A stretch of 64,000 nt of DNA from Bacteroidaceae bacterium (GTDB taxonomy: Bacteria > Bacteroidota > Bacteroidia > Bacteroidales > Bacteroidaceae). The notes beneath the pieces were generated by a model that was given only the letters and a program-made list of their open reading frames with translations, had not been told where the DNA came from and ran no database searches. The stretch spans positions 248,001 to 312,000 of the forward strand of contig JAFYYH010000016.1 of NCBI GenBank assembly GCA_017557635.1, read 5' to 3'. This document shows positions 36,640 to 47,848 of this stretch, piece by piece. Each line of letters opens with the position of its first letter. Position 1 is the first letter of the stretch. The position numbers and the translations under genes were made by a program.

Positions 36640-38634
36640 ATGGAAGAAGAGAAAAAGCCGGTTGAACTGCCGGAAAACGCGTATCGCGAGCTTAAGGAAG
36701 GAGAGTCTTACGAACCTATAATGAAACCCGGCAAGGTCTATCCTGAGGCCAATCTCTGGTCAGTGGGCTGGGGTCTGCTCATGGCTGTACTGTTCTCGGC
36801 AGCAGCCGCTTATCTGGGCCTTAAGGTAGGTCAGGTGTTTGAGGCTGCAATACCTATTGCAATCATTGCCGTAGGTGTATCGTCAGTTGCCAAGCGCAAG
36901 GGCGCTCTCGGTGAGAATGTTATCATTCAGTCAATCGGTGCCTGCTCAGGCGTAATCGTGGCCGGTGCGATTTTCACACTCCCGGCTCTTTACATACTTC
37001 AGGCCAAGTATCCTGACATGACGGTGAACTTCATGCAGGTGTTCATCAGTTCACTGCTGGGCGGTGTGCTGGGTATCCTGTTCCTGATTCCTTTCCGCAA
37101 GTATTTCGTTAAGGATATGCACGGAAAGTATCCTTTCCCCGAGGCAACTGCCACCACTCAGGTGCTTATCTCAGGCGAGAAGGGCGCCGGACAGGCCAAG
37201 CCTCTGGTTGTATCAGGTATCATTGGCGGTATCTATGATTTCATAGTTTCCACATTCGGCCTGTGGACCGAGAACTTCACCTCAAGGGTTTGTGCGTGGG
37301 GATCGGCCCTGGCTACAAAGGCCAAGCTGGTGTTCAGCATCAATACCGGTGCAGCTGTTCTGGGTCTGGGCTATATTGTAGGTCTCAAGTACGCATGCAT
37401 CATCGCTGCCGGTTCTGCAGTTGTATGGTTCATTATTGTTCCTATTCTGCCTATGCTGGGTGATGCTTTCCTGCAGTCACTCAATCCCGCCGTTACCGAT
37501 GCCGTTGCAGGTATGGAGCCTGAGCAGATATTCTCAAGTTACGCACGTCATATCGGCATTGGCGGTATAGCAATGGCCGGTATCCTGGGCATCATCAAGT
37601 CATGGCCCGTTATCAAGGGTGCCGTAAGCCTGGCCGGCCGTGAACTCAAGGGCGGTGCCGGTTCTGCCAACGTTCAGGTGGAGCGCACACAGCGTGACCT
37701 TCCCATGAAGATAGTTATAATAGGTATAATAGTAGCGCTGGTTGCAGTATTTGCATTCTTCTATTTCGGCGTGATGGATTTCAACCTGATGCATGCCGTT
37801 GTAGGTATTCTGGTAGTGGGAATCATTGCATTCCTGTTCACTACAGTCGCTGCCAACGCCATTGCCATCGTGGGTACCAACCCCGTATCAGGTATGACTC
37901 TGATGACACTTATTCTTGCATCGGTTATCATGGTTGCAGTTGGTCTTAAGGGCACTCCCGGTATTGTGTCGGCCCTGATCATGGGTGGTGTTGTATGTAC
38001 TGCACTCTCTATGGCCGGCGGTTTCATTACCGACCTCAAGATAGGTTACTGGCTGGGTTCAACTCCGGCCGTTCAGCAGGGTTGGAAGTTCCTGGGTACT
38101 CTGGTATCGGCCCTGACAGTTGGCGGTGTGCTGATAATCCTGAACAAGACTTACGGATTTGTAGGTGAGAACGCTCTGGTTGCTCCTCAGGCAAATGCAA
38201 TGGCTGCCGTTATTGACCCGCTTATGTCAGGTACAGGCGCTCCCTGGTGGCTTTATGCTACAGGCGCTGTGATTGCCCTGATACTGAACTTCTTCAAGAT
38301 TCCGGCTCTGGCATTTGCCCTGGGTATGTTCATACCGTTCCAGCTGAATATCCCTCTGGTTGTAGGCGGATTCATCAACTGGTATGTAGGCAGCCGTTCA
38401 ATCGATCCCGCTGTCAATACTTCACGCGTAGAGCACGGAACACTTCTGGCCTCAGGTTTCATTGCCGGCGGTGCGCTGATGGGCGTAGTAAGCGCAGCAC
38501 TGAGATTTGCCGGTCTGGATCTGTTCATGGCCGATTCATGGACCGGTTCACATATGGCCGAGTGGCTCTCACTGATTATGTACGCAGTACTGATATGGTA
38601 CTTTGTACGCAGCGTTATGAAGCGTAAGGATTAA
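36640..38634 (+). CDS. OPT-family oligopeptide transporter
   Basis: 664 residues with about fourteen to sixteen membrane helices and OPT hallmarks: an N-terminal YPEANLWSVGWGLLMAVLFS, the KYPFPEATATTQVLISGE block and repeated Gly-rich helices. Proteins of this length in Bacteroidota form the prokaryotic OPT/YSL branch and take up small peptides or peptide-like compounds across the inner membrane. It is followed by a convergent Ca2+/Na+ exchanger gene whose end overlaps it by 4 nt. A TATATTCG at 36593-36600 may be its -7 box. Confidence 0.9.
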   Translation: MEEEKKPVELPENAYRELKEGESYEPIMKPGKVYPEANLWSVGWGLLMAVLFSAAAAYLGLKVGQVFEAAIPIAIIAVGVSSVAKRKGALGENVIIQSIGACSGVIVAGAIFTLPALYILQAKYPDMTVNFMQVFISSLLGGVLGILFLIPFRKYFVKDMHGKYPFPEATATTQVLISGEKGAGQAKPLVVSGIIGGIYDFIVSTFGLWTENFTSRVCAWGSALATKAKLVFSINTGAAVLGLGYIVGLKYACIIAAGSAVVWFIIVPILPMLGDAFLQSLNPAVTDAVAGMEPEQIFSSYARHIGIGGIAMAGILGIIKSWPVIKGAVSLAGRELKGGAGSANVQVERTQRDLPMKIVIIGIIVALVAVFAFFYFGVMDFNLMHAVVGILVVGIIAFLFTTVAANAIAIVGTNPVSGMTLMTLILASVIMVAVGLKGTPGIVSALIMGGVVCTALSMAGGFITDLKIGYWLGSTPAVQQGWKFLGTLVSALTVGGVLIILNKTYGFVGENALVAPQANAMAAVIDPLMSGTGAPWWLYATGAVIALILNFFKIPALAFALGMFIPFQLNIPLVVGGFINWYVGSRSIDPAVNTSRVEHGTLLASGFIAGGALMGVVSAALRFAGLDLFMADSWTGSHMAEWLSLIMYAVLIWYFVRSVMKRKD

Positions 38635-39587
38635 AAGAGCTGCCACGCATAGATTGCGTAAGCCAATAGGAAGAGGATGCCTGCGGTTCGGCCCAGGCGT
38701 CCTTTCTTTTTTCTCATCGTGGTGAAGATGATTATGAAGGCTGAGAATCCCAGCATCCAGATGAAATCACTCATGTAGTCCTGGAACTCCAGCGATATGG
38801 GCTTGATGGATGTGGAAACACCCAACACGCAGAGTATGTTGAATATGTTTGAGCCGATGATATTGCCTATGGAGATATCCATCTGCTTTTTTACGGCTGC
38901 AGCGACTGATGCTGCAAGTTCGGGCAGGCTGGTTCCCAAGGCTACTATTGTAAGGCCGATGACCTTATCGCTTACGCCCATGGCGCTTGCCAGGGTAGTG
39001 GCGCCGTCTACAAGGATATCGGCACCGAATGCAAGCATGGCGCATGAGAGTACTATCAGTCCTATGGCTGCAAGTATGGTCATGGGCTTGCCCTCCTGAT
39101 CTTCAATATCGGCCTCCTGAGGCTGTGTGCGTCCTTTTCTGATAGATATTGTGGTAAAGAGGATGAGGCAGGCAAAAAGCGTCAGACCCTCTATTCTGGA
39201 GATACCTGAATGCAGCGCGAAAACCATCAGAAGCAGTGATGCCACAATCATTATCGAGCCGTGACGGACCACCTTGCTGTTATCGGTCTCAATAGGACAT
39301 ATCAAAGAGGTAAGACCCAGGATAAGGCCGATGTTTGCTATGTTTGAACCTATTACGTTGCCCATGGCAATGCCTGCGCTGCCCTTGATGGCCGATATCG
39401 TGCTCACCAGAAGTTCCGGGGCCGATGTTCCAAATGCCACAATGGTCATACCGATTACGAGCGGAGAGATGCGGAAACGGCGTGCAATGGCAACGCCTCC
39501 GTTAACCAGCCAGTCGCCTCCGAAAAAGAGCAGAACGAAGCCTCCGATAAGCTGTGCGGCGATTATGAGTATGTCTGTTGCATTCAT
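38631..39587 (-). CDS. CaCA-family calcium/sodium antiporter (YrbG-like)
   Basis: 318 residues with two inverted halves, each carrying an alpha-repeat: GMTIVAFGTSAPELLVSTISA, then GNVIGSNIANIGLILG in the first, and GLTIVALGTSLPELAASVAAA, then GNIIGSNIFNILCVLG in the second. The acidic and Asn/Ser residues of these repeats bind Ca2+ and Na+. About ten membrane helices are predicted. It should move Ca2+ against Na+ or H+ across the inner membrane. The ATG at 39587 is chosen; an in-frame TTG at 39596 would add three residues. Confidence 0.93.
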   Translation of the reverse strand: MNATDILIIAAQLIGGFVLLFFGGDWLVNGGVAIARRFRISPLVIGMTIVAFGTSAPELLVSTISAIKGSAGIAMGNVIGSNIANIGLILGLTSLICPIETDNSKVVRHGSIMIVASLLLMVFALHSGISRIEGLTLFACLILFTTISIRKGRTQPQEADIEDQEGKPMTILAAIGLIVLSCAMLAFGADILVDGATTLASAMGVSDKVIGLTIVALGTSLPELAASVAAAVKKQMDISIGNIIGSNIFNILCVLGVSTSIKPISLEFQDYMSDFIWMLGFSAFIIIFTTMRKKKGRLGRTAGILFLLAYAIYAWQLF

Positions 39588-39639
39588 CGGGTGCAAAGTT
39601 AACTTTATTTTATTGTTTATTTATCTCAAAAAGGAATAA

Positions 39640-41220
<1,581 letters not shown>

Positions 41221-41226
41221 TACAGG

Positions 41227-41463
41227 ATGCTTAAGCTGCGAATCATAACTCCGAGTGAGGCTCTCTTTGAGGGTGAAGTTGAGAGCGTGACACTGCCTGG
41301 AACAGCCGGTAGTTTTACGGTGCTCTACAACCATGCTCCCATAATCTCATCCCTGGAGAGCGGAAGGGTGGTTGTCAAAACCGCGAACGGTACTCAGGAG
41401 TATGCGTTAAACAGCGGGTTCGCAGAGGTTGAGAACAACAATATAACGGTTTGCATAGAATGA
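41227..41463 (+). CDS. atpC: F1Fo ATP synthase subunit epsilon, short form
   Basis: 78 residues: only the N-terminal beta-sandwich (LKLRIITPSEALFEGEVESV, TLPGTAGSFTVLYNHAPIIS) is present; the C-terminal two-helix domain that inhibits hydrolysis in other bacteria is absent. This short form is common in Bacteroidota, where rotor coupling is kept and the helix-mediated inhibition is missing. It begins 6 nt after atpD and its stop overlaps the start of the next gene. Confidence 0.93.
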   Translation: MLKLRIITPSEALFEGEVESVTLPGTAGSFTVLYNHAPIISSLESGRVVVKTANGTQEYALNSGFAEVENNNITVCIE

Positions 41464-41831
41464 TGAAAAAGCTGATTATCTGGTATCTGGCTGCATTGTC
41501 GGTGCTTTCTGTGGCATCATCGGCAGCATTACGCATCTGCTGGCCGGAGCACTATCCTGCAATGCTGTACCTTATACCGCTGTTCTATGCCCTCATGCTT
41601 GGAGTTATGATATGGCTCAAGCGCGCCAATGAAAAAAAAGGCAAGGACCGCAGCATATTCTTCCTCAGTTACAGGATTGTCAAGATTCTGCTTGCCATAG
41701 TCCTGTTGCTGGTTTACTTCACTGCAGTAGGAGAGGAACTGTTGACTTTTGCTGTTGTATTTGCAGTGTTTTACCTGTGTCTTTCAATGGTTGAGACGAC
41801 ACTGTTCATTAAAGGAGAGAAAAAGAGTTGA
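41460..41831 (+). CDS. Small four-helix membrane protein of the atp operon
   Basis: 123 residues with four hydrophobic segments (about 4-26, 35-54, 71-92 and 93-114) and a basic loop (KRANEKKGKDRS). It sits between atpC and atpB, translationally coupled to both: its ATG overlaps the atpC TGA and its TGA overlaps the atpB TTG start. Position, size and topology suggest an AtpI-like assembly or accessory protein of the c-ring, but there is no convincing sequence signature. Confidence 0.7.
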   Translation: MMKKLIIWYLAALSVLSVASSAALRICWPEHYPAMLYLIPLFYALMLGVMIWLKRANEKKGKDRSIFFLSYRIVKILLAIVLLLVYFTAVGEELLTFAVVFAVFYLCLSMVETTLFIKGEKKS

Positions 41832-42928
41832 AAAGATTCATAGCCATATTGTCATTGTTGCTCCTTGCGGTGCTTCCCTGTGTAGCTCAGGAGAGTGCCC
41901 AGGATGAGACTGTCGATGTCAAAGGCATCATATTCGGCCATCTGAAGGACTCATACCATTGGCACATTATCACAATAGGTGAGAAAGAGGTGAGCCTGCA
42001 ACTTCCTGTAATGCTCTACAGCAAGGTGTCCGGCTGGCATTTCTTTATGTCCGATAAACTTGAGGAGACTGAAAGCTATGACGGATTCCGTATTGCAGAG
42101 GAGGGTGCCTACGCAGGCAAACTGGTTGAGGTCTTGCCCGACGGCACTGAACTCAAGCCTCTGGACCTTTCACTGACTAAGGTGGCTCTGGGAGTAATCA
42201 TCAATGCACTGCTGCTTTGTGTGATAGTTATGTGCACGGCCCGCTGGTACAAACGTCACAAGGCCACTGATCCCGCTCCCGGAGGTTTTGTAGGCCTGAT
42301 GGAGTATGTGGTGGCCATGATTGTGGATGATGTCATCAAACCCTCGGTCGGAAAGGATTACAAGCGCTACACACCGCTGCTGCTCACAATATTCTTCTTT
42401 ATACTGCTGAGCAACATAATGGGTCTTATTCCGATATTTCCGGCAGGTGCCAACGTAACCGGCAATATAGCGATTACCCTTACTCTGGCATTGGTAACGT
42501 TCTTTACCGTGAACGTATTCGGCAACCGGGAATACTGGAAAGAGATACTCTGGCCTGATGTGCCGGTATTCCTCAAGGCACCTGTCCCCTTGTTGCCGTT
42601 CATTGAGATAGTAGGTATATTCACAAAGCCTTTTGCACTGACTGTCCGTCTGTTTGCAAACATTACAGCCGGTCATGCCATCATACTGTCACTTACATGC
42701 GTGATTTTCATAACCGCCAAGATGGGACCTCTGATCGGTGCTCCCATGACGGTGCTTTCAGTATTCTTCATGGTATTCATGAATATGCTGGAACTTCTGG
42801 TGGCATACATTCAGGCATACGTGTTCACCATGCTGTCAGCAGTGTTCATCGGCCTTAGCCGTCCGGAGGAACACCATGCAAAAGAGGAGGAGGTACAAGT
42901 AGAAAAAGAAAATTCATTAACAACTTAA
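41828..42928 (+). CDS. atpB: F1Fo ATP synthase subunit a, with N-terminal signal-like extension
   Basis: 366 residues, longer than the E. coli subunit because of a signal-peptide-like N-terminus (about 1-20, ending CVAQ) and a periplasmic segment up to about residue 115, as usual in Bacteroidota. The proton-channel helices follow, with the essential Arg in FALTVRLFANITAGH and a C-terminal AYIQAYVFTMLSAVFIGL. The start is a TTG at 41828 overlapping the TGA of the previous gene (TTGA); no ATG lies between it and the conserved signal-like region, so the TTG appears real and coupled. Confidence 0.94.
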   Translation: MKRFIAILSLLLLAVLPCVAQESAQDETVDVKGIIFGHLKDSYHWHIITIGEKEVSLQLPVMLYSKVSGWHFFMSDKLEETESYDGFRIAEEGAYAGKLVEVLPDGTELKPLDLSLTKVALGVIINALLLCVIVMCTARWYKRHKATDPAPGGFVGLMEYVVAMIVDDVIKPSVGKDYKRYTPLLLTIFFFILLSNIMGLIPIFPAGANVTGNIAITLTLALVTFFTVNVFGNREYWKEILWPDVPVFLKAPVPLLPFIEIVGIFTKPFALTVRLFANITAGHAIILSLTCVIFITAKMGPLIGAPMTVLSVFFMVFMNMLELLVAYIQAYVFTMLSAVFIGLSRPEEHHAKEEEVQVEKENSLTT

Positions 42929-42939
42929 ATATCAACATT

Positions 42940-43197
42940 ATGATGTTAGCAACATTCTTACAGGCTGCCGTTGGTGCAGCATTCGGAAATGCAGGTATTG
43001 CACTTGGTGCAGCTATTGCAGTTGTAGGTGCCGCTATGGGTCTGGGCCGTATCGGCCAGTCCGCAATGGAGTCAATCGCCCGTCAGCCTCAGGCTGCCGG
43101 TGATATCCGCAGTTCTATGATTCTTATCGGTGCTTTCATGGAGGGTGTCTCCCTGTTGGCCGTTATCGTTTGTCTGTTGGCTCTCTACGCTAAGTAA
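42940..43197 (+). CDS. atpE: F1Fo ATP synthase subunit c
   Basis: 85 residues forming the two-helix hairpin of the c-ring. Helix 1 is Gly/Ala-rich (GAAIAVVGAAMGLG), the polar loop is ESIARQPQAAG and helix 2 holds the ion-binding Glu in GAFMEGVSLLAVIV. The Gln and Glu-Ser pair of Na+-binding c subunits is not seen, so the ring probably carries H+. Two adjacent ATG codons (42940, 42943) are possible starts. Its stop overlaps the atpF start by 1 nt. Confidence 0.96.
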   Translation: MMLATFLQAAVGAAFGNAGIALGAAIAVVGAAMGLGRIGQSAMESIARQPQAAGDIRSSMILIGAFMEGVSLLAVIVCLLALYAK

Positions 43198-43694
43198 TGG
43201 ATCTGCTGATTCCCGAAGTCGGTACAATCATCTGGATGCTCATTGCAGCCGGAATTGTCTTCTTCATATTGGTTAAGTGGGGATTCCCAATCATAACCGA
43301 TATGGTGGACAAGCGCAATGAGTATATCGACAAGTCGCTTGATGCGGCCAAGAAGGCCAATGAGCGTCTTGCAGGTATCCAGAATGAGTGTGATGAACTG
43401 CTTAAGGAGACCCGTGCCGAGCAGGCCCGTATCCTTAAGGAGGCTGCCGACCGGCGTGATGAAATCATTGCAGATGCAGAGAACCGTGCCAAGGAGAGTG
43501 GCGAGAAGATCATATCCGATGCACGGGAACAGATCCGTCAGGAGAAGGAGGAGGCTCTGCGCAGCCTCCGCCGTCAGGTGGCGGAACTGTCAGTCCAGGT
43601 GGCTGAAAAGGTGGTCCGTAAGCAGCTTGACTCCAATGAGGAGCAGCTGTCTATGATTGACCGCATGATTGATGATGTAAAGACCGGTAAGTAA
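43197..43694 (+). CDS. atpF: F1Fo ATP synthase subunit b
   Basis: 165 residues: one N-terminal membrane helix (about 8-25, TIIWMLIAAGIVFFILV) followed by a long charged coiled coil (MVDKRNEYIDKSLDAAKKAN and onward) that forms the peripheral stalk. It links subunit a in the membrane to delta on top of F1. The ATG overlaps the atpE stop (TAATG), and atpH follows 3 nt after its stop. Confidence 0.95.
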   Translation: MDLLIPEVGTIIWMLIAAGIVFFILVKWGFPIITDMVDKRNEYIDKSLDAAKKANERLAGIQNECDELLKETRAEQARILKEAADRRDEIIADAENRAKESGEKIISDAREQIRQEKEEALRSLRRQVAELSVQVAEKVVRKQLDSNEEQLSMIDRMIDDVKTGK

Positions 43695-43697
43695 AAA

Positions 43698-44261
43698 GTG
43701 AATACAGGAACCGTTTCCGTAAGATATGCCAAGGCTCTGCTTGCCTATGCAGTGGAGCAGGGTGATGATAAGCAGGTGTATGCCGAGATGCAGACGCTTG
43801 CCGGACGGTTACGTCAGATTCACGCCATACACGACCGTATTAACGACCCCACGATACCCGACAGTGCCAAGTGCAGCCTTCTTGAGACTGCCGTTACTGA
43901 CGGAAAGAGCAAGGTGAGCGGATCAACCGCCGCTTTCTTCAGGCTTGTGGTGGGTGCCGGACGCGGTGACTGCCTGCTCTTTATGTCTGTAAGCTATATG
44001 GACCAATACCGCAGGCGCAATGGCATTGTGCCGGTTGAACTTGTTACAGCCACTCAGGTTGGCGATGAACGCCGTGAGAGGCTTAAACAGCTGGTTGATA
44101 ACGTTGAGCACGGAAAGGTGGAGTGGACTCATACCGTTGACCCGTCTATTGAGGGCGGATTCGTGCTTATGGTTGACGGATTCCGCATGGACGCAAGTGT
44201 GGCTTGGCAGTTGCAGCGTATCCGCAAGGAACTTATTGAAAAGAATAACCGTATCATATAA
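43698..44261 (+). CDS. atpH: F1Fo ATP synthase subunit delta
   Basis: 187 residues. The N-terminal helical domain ([16 protein letters not shown]) binds F1 alpha, and the C-terminal part has [20 protein letters not shown] and [18 protein letters not shown], the family signature. The start codon is GTG at 43698, 3 nt after atpF; no ATG occurs before the conserved region. Its stop overlaps the atpA ATG (TAATG). Confidence 0.94.
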   Translation: MNTGTVSVRYAKALLAYAVEQGDDKQVYAEMQTLAGRLRQIHAIHDRINDPTIPDSAKCSLLETAVTDGKSKVSGSTAAFFRLVVGAGRGDCLLFMSVSYMDQYRRRNGIVPVELVTATQVGDERRERLKQLVDNVEHGKVEWTHTVDPSIEGGFVLMVDGFRMDASVAWQLQRIRKELIEKNNRII

Positions 44262-45847
44262 TGGCAAACGGAATAAAGGCAAGTGAGGTATCGGAGGTAC
44301 TTCTGGAACAGCTTAAAGGCATAGATACATCTGCCAGGTTTCAGGAGGTTGGCACCGTGCTCCAGGTGAGTGACGGTGTAGTCCGCATCTACGGACTTAA
44401 GAATGCCGAGGCCGATGAGCTGATAGAGTTTGACAATGGCATACGTGCCATAGTGATGAATCTTGAGGAGGATAATGTAGGTGCCATCCTGCTTGGTCCT
44501 ACCGACAAGATCAAAGAGGATATGATTGTACACCGTACCGGCCGTATCGCCTCCATCAATGTGACAGAGAGCATGCTGGGACGCGTGGTAAACCCGCTTG
44601 GACAGCCTCTGGACGGACTTCAGGAACTTGAAGGCCCGTTCTTTGAGATGCCGCTGGAGCGTAAGGCACCGGGTGTTGTATTCCGTGAGCCCGTGCATCA
44701 GCCCCTTCAGACAGGTCTGCGTGCCATCGACGCCATGATTCCCATAGGCCGCGGTCAGCGTGAGCTTATAATCGGCGACCGTCAGACCGGTAAGACCGCC
44801 ATTGCCATTGATACCATCATCAACCAGCGTAAGAACTATGAGGCAGGTGATCCTGTCTATTGCATATATGTGGCTGTAGGTCAGAAAGGCTCAACGGTTG
44901 CAACCATCGTGAATACACTGCGCCAGCACGGTGCACTGGATTACACCATCGTGGTTGCCGCTACCGCTGCTGATCCTGCCGCCCTGCAGTACTACGCTCC
45001 TCTGGCAGGTGCTGCCATAGGTGAGTATTTCCGTGATACCGGCCGTCATGCACTGGTTGTCTATGATGACCTTTCAAAACAGGCTGTTGCCTACCGTGAG
45101 GTATCACTTATCCTGCGCCGTCCTTCAGGCCGTGAGGCATATCCCGGTGATATCTTCTACCTGCACTCACGTCTGCTTGAGCGTGCCGCCAAGATCATCA
45201 GCCAGCAGGAGGTTGCCGAGAAGATGAATGACCTGCCCAAGTCACTTGTAGGTCATGTAAAGGGTGGCGGTTCACTTACCGCTCTGCCTATCATCGAGAC
45301 ACAGGCCGGTGACGTATCGGCCTACATTCCTACCAACGTGATCTCTATCACCGACGGTCAGATATATCTGGAGTCAAGCCTCTTCAACCAGGGATTCCGT
45401 CCTGCCATCAACGTAGGTATATCGGTATCACGTGTGGGTGGTAACGCACAGATCAAGTCCATGAAGAAGGTGGCTGGTACACTTAAGATCGATCAGGCCC
45501 AGTACCGTGAGCTGGAGGCATTTTCAAAGTTCAGCAGCGATATGGACCAGGTTACCGCCATGGTGCTTGACAAGGGACGTAAGAACAACCGTCTGCTTAT
45601 CCAGCCGCAGTATTCACCTATGCCTGTAGGTGAGCAGATTGCCGTACTTTACTGCGGTATCCACGGTCTGCTCAAGAACGTTCCTCTGGAGCGCATTACC
45701 GAGTTCCAGGAGCGCTTTGTTGAGATTGTACGTTCCAAGTATCAGGAGACCATCCTGGATGTGCTTTCAAAAGGTATAATGAATGATGAGGTCGGCGCTC
45801 TGATTGAGGAGGCTGCCGGCAAAACCATAACTGAGCTGGGAATCTGA
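44261..45847 (+). CDS. atpA: F1Fo ATP synthase subunit alpha
   Basis: 528 residues with the non-catalytic nucleotide site: Walker A GDRQTGKT and Walker [12 protein letters not shown], the conserved [24 protein letters not shown] stretch (shown in two parts: [13 protein letters not shown] and [11 protein letters not shown]) and the arginine finger region VSRVGGNAQ. It alternates with beta in the F1 head. It overlaps atpH by 1 nt and precedes atpG by 6 nt. Confidence 0.97.
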   Translation: MANGIKASEVSEVLLEQLKGIDTSARFQEVGTVLQVSDGVVRIYGLKNAEADELIEFDNGIRAIVMNLEEDNVGAILLGPTDKIKEDMIVHRTGRIASINVTESMLGRVVNPLGQPLDGLQELEGPFFEMPLERKAPGVVFREPVHQPLQTGLRAIDAMIPIGRGQRELIIGDRQTGKTAIAIDTIINQRKNYEAGDPVYCIYVAVGQKGSTVATIVNTLRQHGALDYTIVVAATAADPAALQYYAPLAGAAIGEYFRDTGRHALVVYDDLSKQAVAYREVSLILRRPSGREAYPGDIFYLHSRLLERAAKIISQQEVAEKMNDLPKSLVGHVKGGGSLTALPIIETQAGDVSAYIPTNVISITDGQIYLESSLFNQGFRPAINVGISVSRVGGNAQIKSMKKVAGTLKIDQAQYRELEAFSKFSSDMDQVTAMVLDKGRKNNRLLIQPQYSPMPVGEQIAVLYCGIHGLLKNVPLERITEFQERFVEIVRSKYQETILDVLSKGIMNDEVGALIEEAAGKTITELGI

Positions 45848-45853
45848 TAGGAT

Positions 45854-46711
45854 ATGTCACTCAAGGAGATTAAGATACGACTGGGATCGGTCCGCAATAC
45901 ACGCAAGACGACATCGGCCATGAAGATGGTGTCTAGCGTGAAACTGCGCAAGGCACAGCAGAGCATTCAGTTTGCAGTGCCTTACGTGGAGCAGCTGGAC
46001 CATATCCTGAAGCGTCTTTCCGGCATGCCTGCCGCCCAAAAGGTATCTCCGCTCGTAGTGGAGCGTGAGGTCAAGGAGGTGGCACTGGTATGCTTCTCAT
46101 CTGATTCCAGCCTTTGCGGAGGTTTTAACGGCAATATCATCAAACACAGCCGCGCCCTCTATGACGAGCTCTACAAGGTTGACAAGACACCTCTTGTATA
46201 TACTGTAGGTCAGAAGATAACCGATGCGTTCCGTAAGGAGGGCCTTACCATCAATGCCGGTTATGCCGATATGATGGCCAAGCGCAGTTATGAGGAGGCT
46301 GCATCATTGGCCGATGACCTTATGGATATGTATCTGAACGGCCATCTGGACAAGATAATCCTTACCTATACCCACTTTAAGAGTGCGGGCTCACAGCGTA
46401 TTGTCGATGAGGTCCTGCTCCCTGTAAGCGTACCCGCGGGTGAGACAGAAGAGGAGAGTGACTACATCCTTGAACCGTCGGCCGAGGAACTGATGAAGGT
46501 CCTTCTGCCCAAGGTTATACGCACCAAGGTCTATTGCGCCATGCTGGATTCGTACGCCAGCGAGCAGGCTGCACGTGTCATTGCCATGCAGGCTGCTACC
46601 GAGAACGCCGACAAACTGATTGGTGAACTGACCCTGCAGTACAACAAACTTCGTCAGCAGGCTATCACCAATGAGATTCTTGATCTGGCGGGAGGCGCCC
46701 AGAACAACTGA
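45854..46711 (+). CDS. atpG: F1Fo ATP synthase subunit gamma
   Basis: 285 residues. The N-terminal helix (LKEIKIRLGSVRNTRKTTSA, then MKMVSSVKLRKAQ) and the C-terminal helix (AARVIAMQAATENADKLIGE) form the rotating coiled-coil shaft, with a Rossmann-like middle part. It transmits rotation from the c-ring to the catalytic beta subunits. It is the last gene of the operon; the nucleoid-associated protein gene starts 8 nt later and may be co-transcribed. Confidence 0.96.
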   Translation: MSLKEIKIRLGSVRNTRKTTSAMKMVSSVKLRKAQQSIQFAVPYVEQLDHILKRLSGMPAAQKVSPLVVEREVKEVALVCFSSDSSLCGGFNGNIIKHSRALYDELYKVDKTPLVYTVGQKITDAFRKEGLTINAGYADMMAKRSYEEAASLADDLMDMYLNGHLDKIILTYTHFKSAGSQRIVDEVLLPVSVPAGETEEESDYILEPSAEELMKVLLPKVIRTKVYCAMLDSYASEQAARVIAMQAATENADKLIGELTLQYNKLRQQAITNEILDLAGGAQNN

Positions 46712-46719
46712 TTTGAATT

Positions 46720-47745
46720 ATGTCTGAAATGAAGATAGAGAGCCTGGCACTGCATTATGTCGGTAACCAGGCGGGTGAGGAGCCGTTTGTTTGCTCCAAG
46801 AAACTGTTCACACTGTCCGAGGATATGAACACTCTGCTCACTGAGTACTTTGTGGGTGCTTTCAAGAGTGAGGAGCGTTTTGTGTTCCATGATGACATGG
46901 GACTTGAGAACAACCGTGTATACCGCCTTGTAAGCGATATATTCGATAATCCCGGCATGCTTTATGACTTCTCGGTCGATCTGGCCACACACCTTTATGA
47001 GAACTGCCAGCATCCCAAGATCAAGGGTGGCGACTTTATTGTTGCTCACATAACCGGTCTGGGCATGGGACGTGACATCGACGAGGCCATCGGCCTGTTT
47101 AAGATAGAGAATAAGGAGACATTCCTGACCTTTGAACATGATGAGGAGGGTTTTGACATCACTCCGGTTGACGGTGTGAACCTGCGTCGCATGGACAAGG
47201 GCTGCCTTATCATGAATTATGAGCGTGAGAAAGGCTATATGGTTGCTGTGGTTGACAAGACCAATGGTCAGGGCGCAAGTTACTGGGTGGATGATTTCCT
47301 GCATCTCAAGGCCCGTGAGGACTCATATTTCCAGACTCAGAACGTCATGGAACTGACCCGTAACTTCGTGGCGCAGGAACTCCCCAAGCAGTTTGACGTT
47401 AACCGTGCCGATCAGGCCGACCTTCTGAGCCGCACCATGGGCTTCTTCAAGAACAACCCCAAGTTTGATATGCCGGCATTTGAGCAGCAGGTTATGGCAC
47501 AGCCTGAGGTGGTGGGCATGTTTGATGATTACCGCAACCGATACGAGCAGGAGCGCCAGATCCAGCTACAGGATCAGTTTGACGTAAGCGAGGGTGCGGT
47601 CAAGAAACAGAACCGTCTTTACAAGAGCGTAATAAAACTGGATAAGAACTTCCACATATACGTACACGGCAGCCGATCCCTGATAGAACAGGGTGAGGAT
47701 GAGCACGGTAAGTTCTACAAGCTCTACTTTAACGAAGAATCCTGA
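46720..47745 (+). CDS. NA37-family nucleoid-associated protein
   Basis: 341 residues matching the 37-kDa nucleoid-associated protein (NdpA/YejK, PF04245) family: an N-terminal ALHYVGNQ segment, a central LRRMDKGCLIMNYEREKGYMV-type stretch (LRRMDKGCLIMNY) and ARDSYFQTQ-like AREDSYFQTQNVMELT, and a C-terminal KSVIKLDKNFHIYVHG. Family members bind double-stranded DNA; a precise function is not known. It begins 8 nt after atpG and ends in a terminator that overlaps its stop codon. Confidence 0.85.
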   Translation: MSEMKIESLALHYVGNQAGEEPFVCSKKLFTLSEDMNTLLTEYFVGAFKSEERFVFHDDMGLENNRVYRLVSDIFDNPGMLYDFSVDLATHLYENCQHPKIKGGDFIVAHITGLGMGRDIDEAIGLFKIENKETFLTFEHDEEGFDITPVDGVNLRRMDKGCLIMNYEREKGYMVAVVDKTNGQGASYWVDDFLHLKAREDSYFQTQNVMELTRNFVAQELPKQFDVNRADQADLLSRTMGFFKNNPKFDMPAFEQQVMAQPEVVGMFDDYRNRYEQERQIQLQDQFDVSEGAVKKQNRLYKSVIKLDKNFHIYVHGSRSLIEQGEDEHGKFYKLYFNEES

Positions 47746-47769
47746 GCCGTCCGGTTCAGGTTTTTTTTT
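47741..47769 (+). terminator. Terminator after the atp/NA37 unit
   Basis: CCTGAGCC (47741-47748) pairs with GGTTCAGG (47753-47760) with one G-U pair, followed by nine T. The NA37 stop codon is within the left strand of the stem. Confidence 0.88.
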
Positions 47770-47791
47770 ACTTCTGATTAAAAAATTTCAT

Positions 47792-47811
47792 TTTTAGTTT
47801 GCAAACTAAAA
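47792..47811. promoter_or_regulatory. Perfect 20-bp palindromic operator of the BlaI-like repressor
   Basis: TTTTAGTTTGCAAACTAAAA is a perfect palindrome and includes the -33 TTG of the promoter. A further half-site (CTTAGTTT, 47813-47820) lies next to the -7 box. This is the placement expected for autorepression by the BlaI/MecI-type protein encoded downstream. Confidence 0.8.
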
Positions 47812-47828
47812 TCTTAGTTTTATATTTG
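47799..47828 (+). promoter_or_regulatory. Promoter of the BlaI-M56 operon
   Basis: TTG (47799-47801) and TATATTTG (47821-47828) are separated by exactly 19 nt. The repressor ATG lies 20 nt downstream of the -7 box. The operator palindrome covers the -33 element. Confidence 0.8.
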
Positions 47829-47848
47829 CATCGTTAATTTGAATTACG

